Positions 18,260-26,993 of a stretch of 64,000 bases of DNA are shown one piece after another. The translations under genes were made by a program, and so were the position numbers. The notes beneath the pieces were generated by a model, which saw nothing but the letters and a program-made list of their open reading frames with translations, searched no databases and had not been told where the DNA came from. The stretch covers positions 1-64,000 of the forward strand of contig JALETQ010000005.1 of NCBI GenBank assembly GCA_022781445.1. The letters are read 5' to 3'. How positions within the stretch are numbered: position 1 is the first letter of the stretch; every line of letters begins with the position of its first letter. This stretch comes from Prevotella sp. GTDB lineage: Bacteria; Bacteroidota; Bacteroidia; Bacteroidales; Bacteroidaceae.

Positions 18260-18364
18260 ATACTGTATCTTTTGAGTTTCATGCTTGGTCGGAAAAACCG
18301 TTTTATGGCCTCTTCCCGTCACCGACCTCATACCTTTCAGAGGAGGTTTTCAGTGAATACGCAA

Positions 18365-18372
18365 CAAAGATA
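18365..18372 (-). promoter_or_regulatory. Promoter -7 box for the lipoprotein pair
   Basis: Minus-strand TATCTTTG matches TAnnTTTG. Confidence 0.55.
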
Positions 18373-18550
18373 GCCAAAAAAGGAAAACCAAAACGGGGAG
18401 AATCCATATTGCAAGATAGGGTATTCCCTATCGTTTTACGGAAAGAGGACAAGCGATGAGGTCGGGCATGCCGTACGAGGGAAAAGGCAACCGCGGAAAA
18501 AGTCGGGCTGTCATTCCGAAAATCGTCATCCGAAAGAAGGAAAGAGAAGG

Positions 18551-19018
18551 TCAATATTCAGTCTTGTCGGCTTTTGTCATCCACATGTCGAAAGCCTTCC
18601 GAGCTTGGTCAGATAGGATTCGTTGTGTGTCTTTCTTGCGTTTGTCGACACCGAGCGACAGCTCCTTGTAGATAAAGTCGTCATCGAATCCGATGCGGGC
18701 GGCATCCAAGCGGTCGTTACCGTAGAATATCTTGTCGAGATGTGCCCAGTAAATGGCTCCCAGACACATGGGACACGGTTCGCAAGATGTATAGATGTTA
18801 CATCCCGACAGATCGAAAGTGTCGAGTTTTCGGCAGGCTTCGCGGATAGCAGACACTTCTGCATGAGCCGTCGGGTCATGGTCGAGAGTCACCCGGTTGG
18901 CGGCTTCGGCAATTACCAAACCGTCTTTGGCGATGACCGCTCCAAAGGGACCGCCGCCATTCTTCACACTTTCTTCCGAGAGAGTAATCGCCCTCTGCAT
19001 GAGTTGTTCATGGGTCAT
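18551..19018 (-). CDS. guaD: Guanine deaminase (cytidine-deaminase fold)
   Basis: Zinc hydrolase converting guanine to xanthine. The 155-residue protein has the deaminase signature HAEV (52-55, with the catalytic Glu54) and CEPCPMC (79-85, zinc ligands Cys82 and Cys85). It was first taken for the tRNA adenosine deaminase TadA. However, DPTAHAEVSAIREAC, CLGAIYWA, FDDDFIYKE and the C-terminal aromatic EY ending match the Bacillus GuaD type, which swaps its C-terminus across the dimer. A TAnnTTTG box at 19045-19052 lies 27 bases upstream. Monocistronic. Confidence 0.85.
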   Translation of the reverse strand: MTHEQLMQRAITLSEESVKNGGGPFGAVIAKDGLVIAEAANRVTLDHDPTAHAEVSAIREACRKLDTFDLSGCNIYTSCEPCPMCLGAIYWAHLDKIFYGNDRLDAARIGFDDDFIYKELSLGVDKRKKDTQRILSDQARKAFDMWMTKADKTEY

Positions 19019-19044
19019 GGATATAATGGGTTGATTATGGATGA

Positions 19045-19052
19045 CAAAGGTA
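19045..19052 (-). promoter_or_regulatory. Promoter -7 box for guaD
   Basis: Minus-strand TACCTTTG matches TAnnTTTG. Confidence 0.65.
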
Positions 19053-19170
19053 GTGAAAATAAACGGAAATCAGGTCGTTCGAAGGCGATTACAAACGGAA
19101 TACTAACAAAAGGAAGGTGAGAGAAATGTTGCTCCCACTAAGCTGATGCATTACAATAGTTGTCAGATAA

Positions 19171-20115
19171 TCAATCCTCGGTGCCGTCATCCAGTATCGG
19201 AACGCCCGTACTTGATGACGCACCGATGGTGAGACGGCGCAAATCATAATAACTACCATTATATATATTGAGGTCGACAAAGCCCTTGATGCCCGGTAAC
19301 CGACCGGCATCGGTGTGCTGCCAGAATTTCCATTTGCCTTGGTATTCAACCTTCTCGACATAATAATGGGCTATCCAATAGGGATAATCGTCGAAGCGAC
19401 GGTCGCTCAGATATTTCTCTTTGAACTTATAGTAAGTATAGATGATAGGCTTCACATGATATTTATCTTCGACGATGTGCAGCCATGTAAGCACATCGCG
19501 CTGAAAATCCTCGACTGACACATCGGCAGGGATATGCTCCACATCGAGCACGGGAGGCAGGTCGCCTTTCTCCAAGGGCACTTGCTGCAGAAAATAAGCG
19601 GCTTGCTCGCGTGGCGATGTCTTGTTGCTCCAAAAGTGATATGCCCCACGGATGAATCCGTTTTCGCGGGCTTGAAAGAAGTTCTCTTTGAACATCCTGT
19701 CAGTATGTCCGGCTCCCTCTGTGGCTTTGATCATCACAAACCGCACCGGACAACGGGCTATCATCGCCTTACGCAGTTCCCTCCAATTGACGACACCTTG
19801 ATAATGGCTGATGTCAATACCATGAATTTCGTAGTCGGAAGGGTAAACAGGTTCGCCGAAAAGAGCCTTCCAACGGAATCCGAAGGGACTGACAAAGAAA
19901 CTGTAGAACAACCAGACATAGATAAGGATGGCAGCCAATCCTCCTATCCAATAGGACGATGCCGGAAGATGCCGCAATTTCGTGCCGATTTTCTTGAGCC
20001 ATAAGCCGCTTGATGACCGGTGGCGGACAGGTGCTTTTCTTCTTTTCTTCGTTGAGTTGTTCTTTCTTGCGTTCACGTTGGTGGTTGCTTTGATGGTGTT
20101 CCTTTCGGCTATCAA
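19171..20115 (-). CDS. GH25 family lysozyme, membrane-anchored
   Basis: N-acetylmuramidase of glycoside hydrolase family 25. The 314-residue protein has a basic cytoplasmic N-terminus, one transmembrane helix (about 54-76), and then the extracytoplasmic GH25 domain. The domain shows GIDISHYQG (Asp101), VMIKATEG, AYHFW, PVLDVE (Asp191 and the catalytic Glu193) and the late WQHTDAG...VDLN signature. It probably acts on peptidoglycan from the periplasmic face. The first ATG is used; the Lys/Arg-rich start is normal for an uncleaved anchor. No clear promoter box was found. Confidence 0.88.
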   Translation of the reverse strand: MIAERNTIKATTNVNARKNNSTKKRRKAPVRHRSSSGLWLKKIGTKLRHLPASSYWIGGLAAILIYVWLFYSFFVSPFGFRWKALFGEPVYPSDYEIHGIDISHYQGVVNWRELRKAMIARCPVRFVMIKATEGAGHTDRMFKENFFQARENGFIRGAYHFWSNKTSPREQAAYFLQQVPLEKGDLPPVLDVEHIPADVSVEDFQRDVLTWLHIVEDKYHVKPIIYTYYKFKEKYLSDRRFDDYPYWIAHYYVEKVEYQGKWKFWQHTDAGRLPGIKGFVDLNIYNGSYYDLRRLTIGASSSTGVPILDDGTED

Positions 20116-20551
20116 GCCGCTATGGCTTTACCTCTTCAGGTGTATGGAGATGTTTCGGACAACTTTCGTTCGATTGTCGTCTTTCCTCATGTCATTGGCT
20201 TTCGATGCAGCTTGCCAAAGTTCCGACCAAACGACATTCAGTCAGAACGACGGTTGTATCACTCCGGTTCGATCACCCATGTCCGGTTCGGGATTGTCAA
20301 AGCGTCGTCCGGTGCCTTTGCAGGACGGACGACAGCATCGAATCCTTTGTGGCAGGTTCTATAAATTCGCATCTTTCATTTATCTTCCTTATTACTAAGG
20401 AACACTGTCTTTGACCGTTTTCGGCTTTCAAGCGGTGCTAAGTATAAGTTCTTTCGGTTGCAATGCCCGGCATAGCTTCCTTTCAAACTTTCGGATTGTC
20501 CTCGGTTAAATACTCTAAATCAGACAAATCCAACGATAAGAACCAGCCTTT
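20116..20551. other. Intergenic region, nothing recognised
   Basis: About 435 bases between the PPi-PFK stop and the GH25 start. Open frames exist but none has a start signal or recognisable product. No complete copy of the dispersed element is visible, only short CCGGTTCGG-like pieces. Confidence 0.4.
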
Positions 20552-22195
20552 TTATTGACCTCTTTCGAGTTGCAAGGTCATTGTCGGACGGTCGCAAACC
20601 TCCGAAGGACCCCAATACTGAATCGGACCGGGATAAGCGTAAGCCGTTTCTTTGGCCCATTTTCTGCGTTGAGCAGCAAAAGTTTTGAAGGGACGGTCTT
20701 TCAAATCTACCAGTGCTTTGCGAATAACGGGTTTGATTTCCCCGTTCCTGCGTTCGAGATTCAGCATCATGCTGATGGGAACTCCGCCTGCTCTCCAATT
20801 CTCGGGTGCGTCGATGGTGTTTTTGATGATGGCCATATAACCGGTCTTTCCGTGTGCCACGAGTTGAGCTGCACTGGCTCCGAGTGCGTAACAGTAGTTG
20901 GCATCGAAGTTGGAAGGCACGGCACAACGACCTTCATATCCGAAGAAGTGATAAATGGCACTGAACTTTCCTTTGAAACGACCTTCCTTTTCCCAGCTCT
21001 TCAAGCGGTCGGCACACATCTCGGCCAGAAGTTTCTCGGTCTCGATGAGCGATACTTGCACGTTTCCGTGGGGGTCTCTGTCGAGTGCCAACTGTCGAGC
21101 CACCTCGTAGGGTAGAGCCTTGAAAGTAGCTGAATTGGATTCTGAGAGATGCGAAATGATGTAATGACGCTGGGACTTCTTGTCCAAGTCGCGATATTCG
21201 TCACCATGTTCCAACAACAGATCGTTGAGTTCGTCTATCAATCTGCCGATGGATGGGAAGAATTCCACCAGTCCTTCGGGGATGATGATGGTACCGAAAT
21301 TGTTACCGTCGGCTGCTCTTTCTGCAATGACCTCACACATTTGGTCTACGATTTTTATGAGTGTGAGGTCTTTTGTTTCAATCTCTTCCGAGATGATACA
21401 CATGTTGGGACGGCATTGCAAGGCACATTCGAGAGCAATATGGCTTGCCGAACGGCCCATGACTTTGATGAAGTGCCAATATTTACGCGCCGAATTGGCA
21501 TCTCTTTCCACATTTCCTATCAGTTCGCAATAAGTCTTGGTTGCCGAGTCGAAACCGAAAGAAGTCTCGATGTGGTTGTTCTTCAGGTCGCCGTCTATGG
21601 TTTTCGGACAACCGATGACCTGCACGGGATAGTTTTTCGACGCGTAATATTCAGCCAATACGCAGGCATTGGTGTTGGAATCGTCACCGCCCACAATGAC
21701 AATGGCATTAATGTCGAGTTTGCGGATGATTTCATACGCCTTCTCGTATTGTTCTTCTCGTTCGAGCTTTGTTCTGCCGGAGCCAATCATGTCAAAACCT
21801 CCCGTGTTGCGATAAGGCTCGATAACCTCTTCAGTCAGTTCTATATAGTTGTGCTCAACCAAGCCGGCAGGTCCCAACAAGAAACCATACAGGCGGTTTT
21901 CGGAGTTGATGTTTTTAATGGTATCATACAGTCCGGTGATGACATTGTGACCTCCCGGTGCCTGTCCTCCGCTCAGAATGATACCGACATTGAATCGTTG
22001 GTTGTTGTCCGTCCCGCCCGGAATGAACTCGATGAGGGGCATTCCATAGGTGTTGGGAAACATCTTCTTAATCTCTTCATGATTGTCGGCACTCTCTGTT
22101 GCTTTACCTTCTCTTACCTTTACCGGACCTCTTAAAGCCAAAGGGAGCTTCGGCTCATAGGTTGCTCTTGCTCGCTGCAATGCACTTTTTTCCAT
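20552..22195 (-). CDS. pfp: Diphosphate--fructose-6-phosphate 1-phosphotransferase
   Basis: Reversible PPi-dependent phosphofructokinase of glycolysis. The 547-residue protein is of the long (plant-beta/spirochaete-like) type. Motifs are GGQAPGGHN (76-84), GGDDS (169-173) where ATP enzymes have GGDGS, and PKTIDGDL (197-204) with the catalytic aspartates and the Lys199 typical of PPi users. C-terminal motifs include GYEGRCAVPSNFD. A TAnnTTTG box at 22241-22248 lies 46 bases upstream. Monocistronic. Confidence 0.95.
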   Translation of the reverse strand: MEKSALQRARATYEPKLPLALRGPVKVREGKATESADNHEEIKKMFPNTYGMPLIEFIPGGTDNNQRFNVGIILSGGQAPGGHNVITGLYDTIKNINSENRLYGFLLGPAGLVEHNYIELTEEVIEPYRNTGGFDMIGSGRTKLEREEQYEKAYEIIRKLDINAIVIVGGDDSNTNACVLAEYYASKNYPVQVIGCPKTIDGDLKNNHIETSFGFDSATKTYCELIGNVERDANSARKYWHFIKVMGRSASHIALECALQCRPNMCIISEEIETKDLTLIKIVDQMCEVIAERAADGNNFGTIIIPEGLVEFFPSIGRLIDELNDLLLEHGDEYRDLDKKSQRHYIISHLSESNSATFKALPYEVARQLALDRDPHGNVQVSLIETEKLLAEMCADRLKSWEKEGRFKGKFSAIYHFFGYEGRCAVPSNFDANYCYALGASAAQLVAHGKTGYMAIIKNTIDAPENWRAGGVPISMMLNLERRNGEIKPVIRKALVDLKDRPFKTFAAQRRKWAKETAYAYPGPIQYWGPSEVCDRPTMTLQLERGQ

Positions 22196-22240
22196 AAATC
22201 TTACCTATTAAGTTGTATAATAATCCTTCAACAAGGAGTG

Positions 22241-22248
22241 CAAATTTA
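22241..22248 (-). promoter_or_regulatory. Promoter -7 box for pfp
   Basis: Minus-strand TAAATTTG matches TAnnTTTG. Confidence 0.55.
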
Positions 22249-22342
22249 CGAATTTATACCGACATACTGAAAGAAAATGTTTGTTTTCAACAGCAAATGA
22301 CATTTTTCAAAAAAGAATTGCATGAGTTCTGTTTTTTTTCTT

Positions 22343-22350
22343 TATCTTTG
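22343..22350 (+). promoter_or_regulatory. Promoter -7 box for the 90-residue hypothetical gene
   Basis: TATCTTTG matches TAnnTTTG, 27 bases before the ATG at 22377. Confidence 0.65.
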
Positions 22351-22376
22351 AACGGTAATAAACAAACCCTGATATC

Positions 22377-22649
22377 ATGGCAAGTAAAAGATATTTGAAG
22401 CACACCATACATCGCATTTGCACCGATTTGTTTGCAGAATGTATCGCCGTATCGCTGTATGGCCATCACAACCACGAGGAAAACACGAAAGCTATCCTTT
22501 CGTCCGTCTTGATGATTCATCAAGATTTCATCCGACGTGTGTCTCATCCCGAACCGGGAATGGAGCCTAAAGTCTACTTCGACAAGCTCCTCGAAGATTT
22601 CTACAAACAAGCCAATGAGATTTTAGACCAAATCAGAAATCTGGACTGA
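22377..22649 (+). CDS. Conserved small hypothetical protein
   Basis: Not recognised by name. The 90 residues are soluble, predicted all-helical and His/Lys/Glu-rich (LKHTIHRICTDLFAEC..., ending DQIRNLD). There is no signal peptide. A good promoter box directly upstream and ordinary codon use support a real gene. A two- or three-helix cytoplasmic protein is the most that can be said. Confidence 0.7.
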   Translation: MASKRYLKHTIHRICTDLFAECIAVSLYGHHNHEENTKAILSSVLMIHQDFIRRVSHPEPGMEPKVYFDKLLEDFYKQANEILDQIRNLD

Positions 22650-23164
22650 CACCGGCGTTTGCTCAACAAAGTGCCCTGTATTGAAGAAAATTTTTCTCCG
22701 ATACAGGATTCATGAGTATAAAGACAAACTTCGCCGGGAACGAGTCCGGGCAATTCTATAAACAGACTTTGCCTTAAAATCTCATAAACCTTCATGGGAT
22801 AAGGCAGAAGGAGTGCGACAAATCGTCAAGAGAAATCGTCTCGTTGGTTGGGGAGTACTCACCGACAGGGCTTTTATATTTCAACAAGATCCAAGAAATT
22901 TTCAGCAAGACTCAAGAAAACAGGAGACCGGGAGAAGAGGAAAAAGGACAGCGAGAGAAAATTGATGAGGTTGGCTTGCAAAAACAGAGGCATCAAAGCA
23001 ACAAAATCAGGCTGCGAAATGAATGAAGTACAGGTATCGAAAGACAGGATAAGACCATCAGCATGGTCATGAGACCATACACGGAAGAACAAACGAAAGA
23101 AACGGTCGTGCCTTGTACGGATTTGTGATACCTTGAAATTTCAGCCATAAGAACGAATTTATAT
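22650..23164. other. Intergenic region of about 515 bases, no gene found
   Basis: Short overlapping frames on both strands are low in complexity and lack recognisable domains. No dispersed element or clear promoter box was seen, so the start of the following operon is undefined. Confidence 0.4.
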
Positions 23165-23710
23165 ATGTGGAAAACGATATGTCGTCGGATATTATACCGA
23201 CAATGGGGATGGAAAACCAAAGTAACCATCAAGCATCCCGATAAGTATGTACTCTGTCTAGCACCCCATACGACCAACTGGGACTTCGTTCTCGGACAAC
23301 TGTATGCCGGTGCCGAGGGATTGACCATCAACTTTCTGATGAAAAAAGAATGGTTTTTCTGGCCGTTGGGAATTTGGTTCAGGAAATTGGGAGGCATTCC
23401 CGTGTGGCGAGACAAGAAAACGAGCATGACCGAAAGACTGATACAGACCGCGAAGGAAAGCAAGGTCTTCAGGCTGTGCATCACTCCTGAAGGTACCCGG
23501 TCGTATAATCCCGAATGGAAAAGGGGATTCTATCACATCGCCTATGGTGCCGGCATACCCATTCTGCTCTACGGTATCGACTTCGAAAAGAAAGAAATCG
23601 TATGCACCAAGATGATTGTTCCGAGTGGAGACATCGAAAAAGATTTGCAGGAAATCAAAGCATATTACAAGGACTTCAGAGGAAAACATCCCGAGAATTT
23701 CGGATATTGA
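23165..23710 (+). CDS. 1-acylglycerol-3-phosphate-type acyltransferase
   Basis: PlsC-superfamily acyltransferase, 181 residues, probably acting on a lipid at the inner membrane. The catalytic HX4D motif is HTTNWD (35-40), followed by GGIPVWR (77-82) and PEGTR (108-112) for acyl-acceptor binding. It is shorter than PlsC and resembles the compact lyso-ornithine-lipid/uncharacterised group. It is 31 bases upstream of the secreted protein gene and so likely in the same transcript. Confidence 0.85.
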   Translation: MWKTICRRILYRQWGWKTKVTIKHPDKYVLCLAPHTTNWDFVLGQLYAGAEGLTINFLMKKEWFFWPLGIWFRKLGGIPVWRDKKTSMTERLIQTAKESKVFRLCITPEGTRSYNPEWKRGFYHIAYGAGIPILLYGIDFEKKEIVCTKMIVPSGDIEKDLQEIKAYYKDFRGKHPENFGY

Positions 23711-23741
23711 ACCTCGTAAGTCTCCCGAAAATAAAGAAGAC

Positions 23742-26639
23742 ATGAAAAGAAACAGCATCGCAGTACTCATCATGATTCTGTGTTGTATGGGCATTACGAC
23801 AGTCCATGCACAGGATGACGACCTCCAAAAGAAACTGGAAAGGAGTCTTCAAGGCTATTTTTCGAGATATAAACCCAAACATACCCGTACACCCTACACC
23901 ACACATCTGCACAAAGTCATTGTGGATGATGCGGGCAAGACGATGAAAATACTTGTCGACGAAACCTTTTCCATGCAGGAATTCACACCCTCCATCGTCA
24001 GCGACATCTACAAGAAACTGCAAAGAACCATCCCCAAAGAATACGCGGCCTACCGGCTTGAATTGATTACGAACGGCATGGGTATCGAAGAACTCATCCC
24101 GAACAGGTTGGCATACCATCCCGACAAATCGCGCATGTGGGGCAGCAGAAAATATAGTGGCAGGCCGTGGGTGGAATGCGTGTCGAACCCCAGAAGGTTC
24201 ACCCACGGACTCTATAACCGCCATATATCCCTATGGGCAAGCCACGGCCGCTATTACGATGCCAAGAAAGGCATTTGGAAGTGGCAGCGTCCCAGCATGT
24301 TCGGTACCACGGAAGACCTCTTTACGCAAACCATCGTGGTGCCTTATCTCATCCCGATGTTGGAAAATGCCGGGGCTGTTGTATTCACCCCAAGGGAAAG
24401 AGACTGGCAGAAAGAAGAAGTCATCGTTGACAATGACCACAGCGTCATGCCTTTCTATAAGGAGGAAGGACGAGAAGCATGGCAGACAACCTCCCTGCCG
24501 GGCTTTGCGCAAAGGCAGAAGACCTATCAGGACAAGGAAAATCCGTTCAAGACAGGCACGGCAAGAATGGCGCGAACGGTTAAAGGCAAGCCCACGCAGA
24601 GCATCTCTTACCAACCCTATTTCAACCAAGGCGGAAGTTATGCCGTATATGTGAGCTATCAAAGTGTTGCCAACAGCATAGACGATGCCCAATATATCGT
24701 GTATCACAAGGGGCAGACGACCGAATTCAGAGTGAACCAGCAAATGGGCGACGGCACATGGGTGTATCTCGGGACTTTCGAGTTCGACAAAGGAAGCAAT
24801 GCCTTCAACCGCGTTGTTCTCACCAACCGAAGCCGAAAAAAGGGCATTGTCACCGCCGATGCCGTCCGATTCGGTGGCGGTATGGGCAACATCGTCAGGG
24901 GAGGTACCGTCAGCGGACTTCCCCGCAGCCTTGAAGGAGCGCGCTATTATGCCCAATGGGCAGGTGTCCCCTACGATGTCTACAGCACCAAGCAGGGTGC
25001 TGACGACTATAGCGATGACATCAATGTGCGGTCGCATTTCACCAACTGGTTGGGCGGAGGCTCCGTTTTCATGCCCGGCATTCGGGGTAAGCATGTTCCC
25101 ATCGAACTGGCTTTGGCACTCCACAGTGATGCAGGCTACACCAAAGACTTCGCTTCGTTGGTTGGCTCTTTGGCGATTTGTACCACATCGAAAGACAACA
25201 ACAACCACCTTGCCGCAGGCATCTCCCGCATGGCTTCCCGCGATTTTGCCGATGCGTTGCTCGACGGCGTGTATCGCGACATACGCTACAAATACGGCTA
25301 TTGGAACAGAAGAATGATTCTCGACCGGAACTATTCCGAATCAAGACTGCCCGAAGTACCCTCCGCCATCTTGGAAATGCTCTCTCACCAGAACTTTCCC
25401 GACATGATCTATGCCCAAGACCCGAATTTCAAGTTCACCTTGGCGCGGTCGATATATAAAACCATCCTGCGATACATTTCCGACCAGCACGGACAAGAAT
25501 TTGCCGTCGAACCTCTACGACCCGACCACTTTGCCGTCGAGTTCACGGGGAAGAACAAGGTAAGACTCTCGTGGAAAGCCGTCGACGACCCTCAGGAGCC
25601 TACCTCCGATCCCGAGGCCTATCGTGTATATGCTGCCGTGGGCAACAGCGGCTTCGACAACGGAACGACGGTCAAGGACAACCATTACACCCTTCGTCTT
25701 GAGCCGGGTGTTCCCTATCATTTCAAAGTCACGGCCCTCAACAGGGGAGGAGAGAGCTTTCCCACCGAAACGTTGTCGGCTCTTTTCCATCCCAAAGCCA
25801 AGAGGACGGTACTCATCGTCAACGGGTTCGACCGGCTTTCGGCACCCGCTGTCATCAACAACGAGAATCAGCAAGGGTTCGACATGGATGCCGACATCGG
25901 CGTGTCCTACGGCAAAACCGCCGGCTGGAACGGCAAACAGATCACCTTTGCCAAGACACAGGCGGGCAAGGAAGGCCCCGGTTCGCTGGGATATGGTAGT
26001 GAGGAATTTGTGGGTAGGTTCATCGCCGGCAATGATTTCGACTATGTCAAGACCCATGCTCAAGCCATATCGGGCAGCCGTTGCAACATCGTGAGCTGTT
26101 CGGACGAAGCCATCGAGGCCGACATCGTGAATCTGGGCAGGTATGATGCCGTAGACTTCATTCTGGGGCTGGAGAAACAAACGCCCTATGCCATGAAGAC
26201 CTACAAGACCTTTTCGGCGCGCATGCAGCAACGGTTGGCGCAATACCTTCGCCGGAACGGCAGGTTGCTCGTCAGCGGTGCTTATGTGGCAAGCGACATG
26301 AGCGCGCCCGACGAAAAGAATTTCATCGAGCATATCCTCAAAATCAAGGCGGCAGGCCCGGAAACTTCGGGCAATGATCGCATCAACGGCATGGGCACTT
26401 CCTTCAACATCTACCGCTTGCCCAACGAAGAACATTACGCCACCCAGTCGCCCGATGTCGTGTTGCCCGTGTCGCCTGCCTACTGCGCCCTGCTCTATCC
26501 CGACGGCCAAAGTGCCGCCGTGGCCTATGCCGGCAAGGACTATCGCTGTTTCACGATGGGCTTCCCCTTCGAGTGTATTGTCTCCCGCGACGTCCAGTCG
26601 CGCATCATGAAAGGAATACTTCATTTCCTACTCAACTAA
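23742..26639 (+). CDS. Secreted xanthan-lyase/N-acetylmuramoyl-L-alanine amidase-like protein
   Basis: Large exported protein (965 residues) of a type usually annotated in Bacteroidetes as xanthan lyase or amidase. A signal peptide (MKRNSIAVLIMILCCMGITT, cleaved near AHAQ-like VHAQ) is followed by an amidase-like region in two parts (about 30-290 and 385-585, including ELALALHSDAGYTKD). These are split by a golvesin/xanthan-lyase-type beta domain (about 300-383). Next come a fibronectin type III domain (about 588-685) and a C-terminal domain (about 690-965). The start at 23742 is chosen because it yields the signal peptide; the upstream in-frame codons overlap the acyltransferase. Substrate unknown. 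Confidence 0.8.
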   Translation: MKRNSIAVLIMILCCMGITTVHAQDDDLQKKLERSLQGYFSRYKPKHTRTPYTTHLHKVIVDDAGKTMKILVDETFSMQEFTPSIVSDIYKKLQRTIPKEYAAYRLELITNGMGIEELIPNRLAYHPDKSRMWGSRKYSGRPWVECVSNPRRFTHGLYNRHISLWASHGRYYDAKKGIWKWQRPSMFGTTEDLFTQTIVVPYLIPMLENAGAVVFTPRERDWQKEEVIVDNDHSVMPFYKEEGREAWQTTSLPGFAQRQKTYQDKENPFKTGTARMARTVKGKPTQSISYQPYFNQGGSYAVYVSYQSVANSIDDAQYIVYHKGQTTEFRVNQQMGDGTWVYLGTFEFDKGSNAFNRVVLTNRSRKKGIVTADAVRFGGGMGNIVRGGTVSGLPRSLEGARYYAQWAGVPYDVYSTKQGADDYSDDINVRSHFTNWLGGGSVFMPGIRGKHVPIELALALHSDAGYTKDFASLVGSLAICTTSKDNNNHLAAGISRMASRDFADALLDGVYRDIRYKYGYWNRRMILDRNYSESRLPEVPSAILEMLSHQNFPDMIYAQDPNFKFTLARSIYKTILRYISDQHGQEFAVEPLRPDHFAVEFTGKNKVRLSWKAVDDPQEPTSDPEAYRVYAAVGNSGFDNGTTVKDNHYTLRLEPGVPYHFKVTALNRGGESFPTETLSALFHPKAKRTVLIVNGFDRLSAPAVINNENQQGFDMDADIGVSYGKTAGWNGKQITFAKTQAGKEGPGSLGYGSEEFVGRFIAGNDFDYVKTHAQAISGSRCNIVSCSDEAIEADIVNLGRYDAVDFILGLEKQTPYAMKTYKTFSARMQQRLAQYLRRNGRLLVSGAYVASDMSAPDEKNFIEHILKIKAAGPETSGNDRINGMGTSFNIYRLPNEEHYATQSPDVVLPVSPAYCALLYPDGQSAAVAYAGKDYRCFTMGFPFECIVSRDVQSRIMKGILHFLLN

Positions 26640-26645
26640 CCATAT

Positions 26646-26993
26646 ATGTCAAATAAGATTCAAGCCAACATCTCCGGTAGTCGGCACATCGACATCGAAG
26701 ATCATCATCTCCTTACCATCAGACGTTTCCGCCTGCTGGACAACTTGGTGGACAGCAACGGAGTGGTCGACGAAGACGTGGTCGACAAACTGAAATACAA
26801 GGTTCGTTCACTGCTCGAATCCGACTGTGAACACAAGAAAGAGTTACTCGACCTGTGCCTCGACGTGATCTATCACCATCACATGAAGGCTTACGGGCTG
26901 AACCAGCTCATCGGGTTCTATCAACAATGGCTGAAGGAACGGCCTGCCGAAGTTCCGTCGACCGAAACCCCAACGGAGGAAAACCCATCTTGA
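26646..26993 (+). CDS. Small hypothetical protein coupled to ygiQ
   Basis: Unrecognised. The 115 residues are soluble, predicted helical, with a His-rich middle (DVIYHHHMKAYG) and a Pro/Thr/Glu tail. It starts six bases after the preceding stop codon. Its TGA (26991-26993) overlaps the TTG start of ygiQ, so it is embedded in the operon. Confidence 0.7.
   Translation: MSNKIQANISGSRHIDIEDHHLLTIRRFRLLDNLVDSNGVVDEDVVDKLKYKVRSLLESDCEHKKELLDLCLDVIYHHHMKAYGLNQLIGFYQQWLKERPAEVPSTETPTEENPS

Noticed and set aside
18551..19018. tRNA adenosine deaminase TadA
   Set aside because: The deaminase zinc motif fits both, but the DPTAHAEV context, FDDDFIYKE and the C-terminal EY fit guanine deaminase better.
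22844..23092. Small genes in the 22650-23164 gap
   Set aside because: Overlapping frames on both strands with Lys/Glu/Arg-rich, low-complexity products and no supporting signals.
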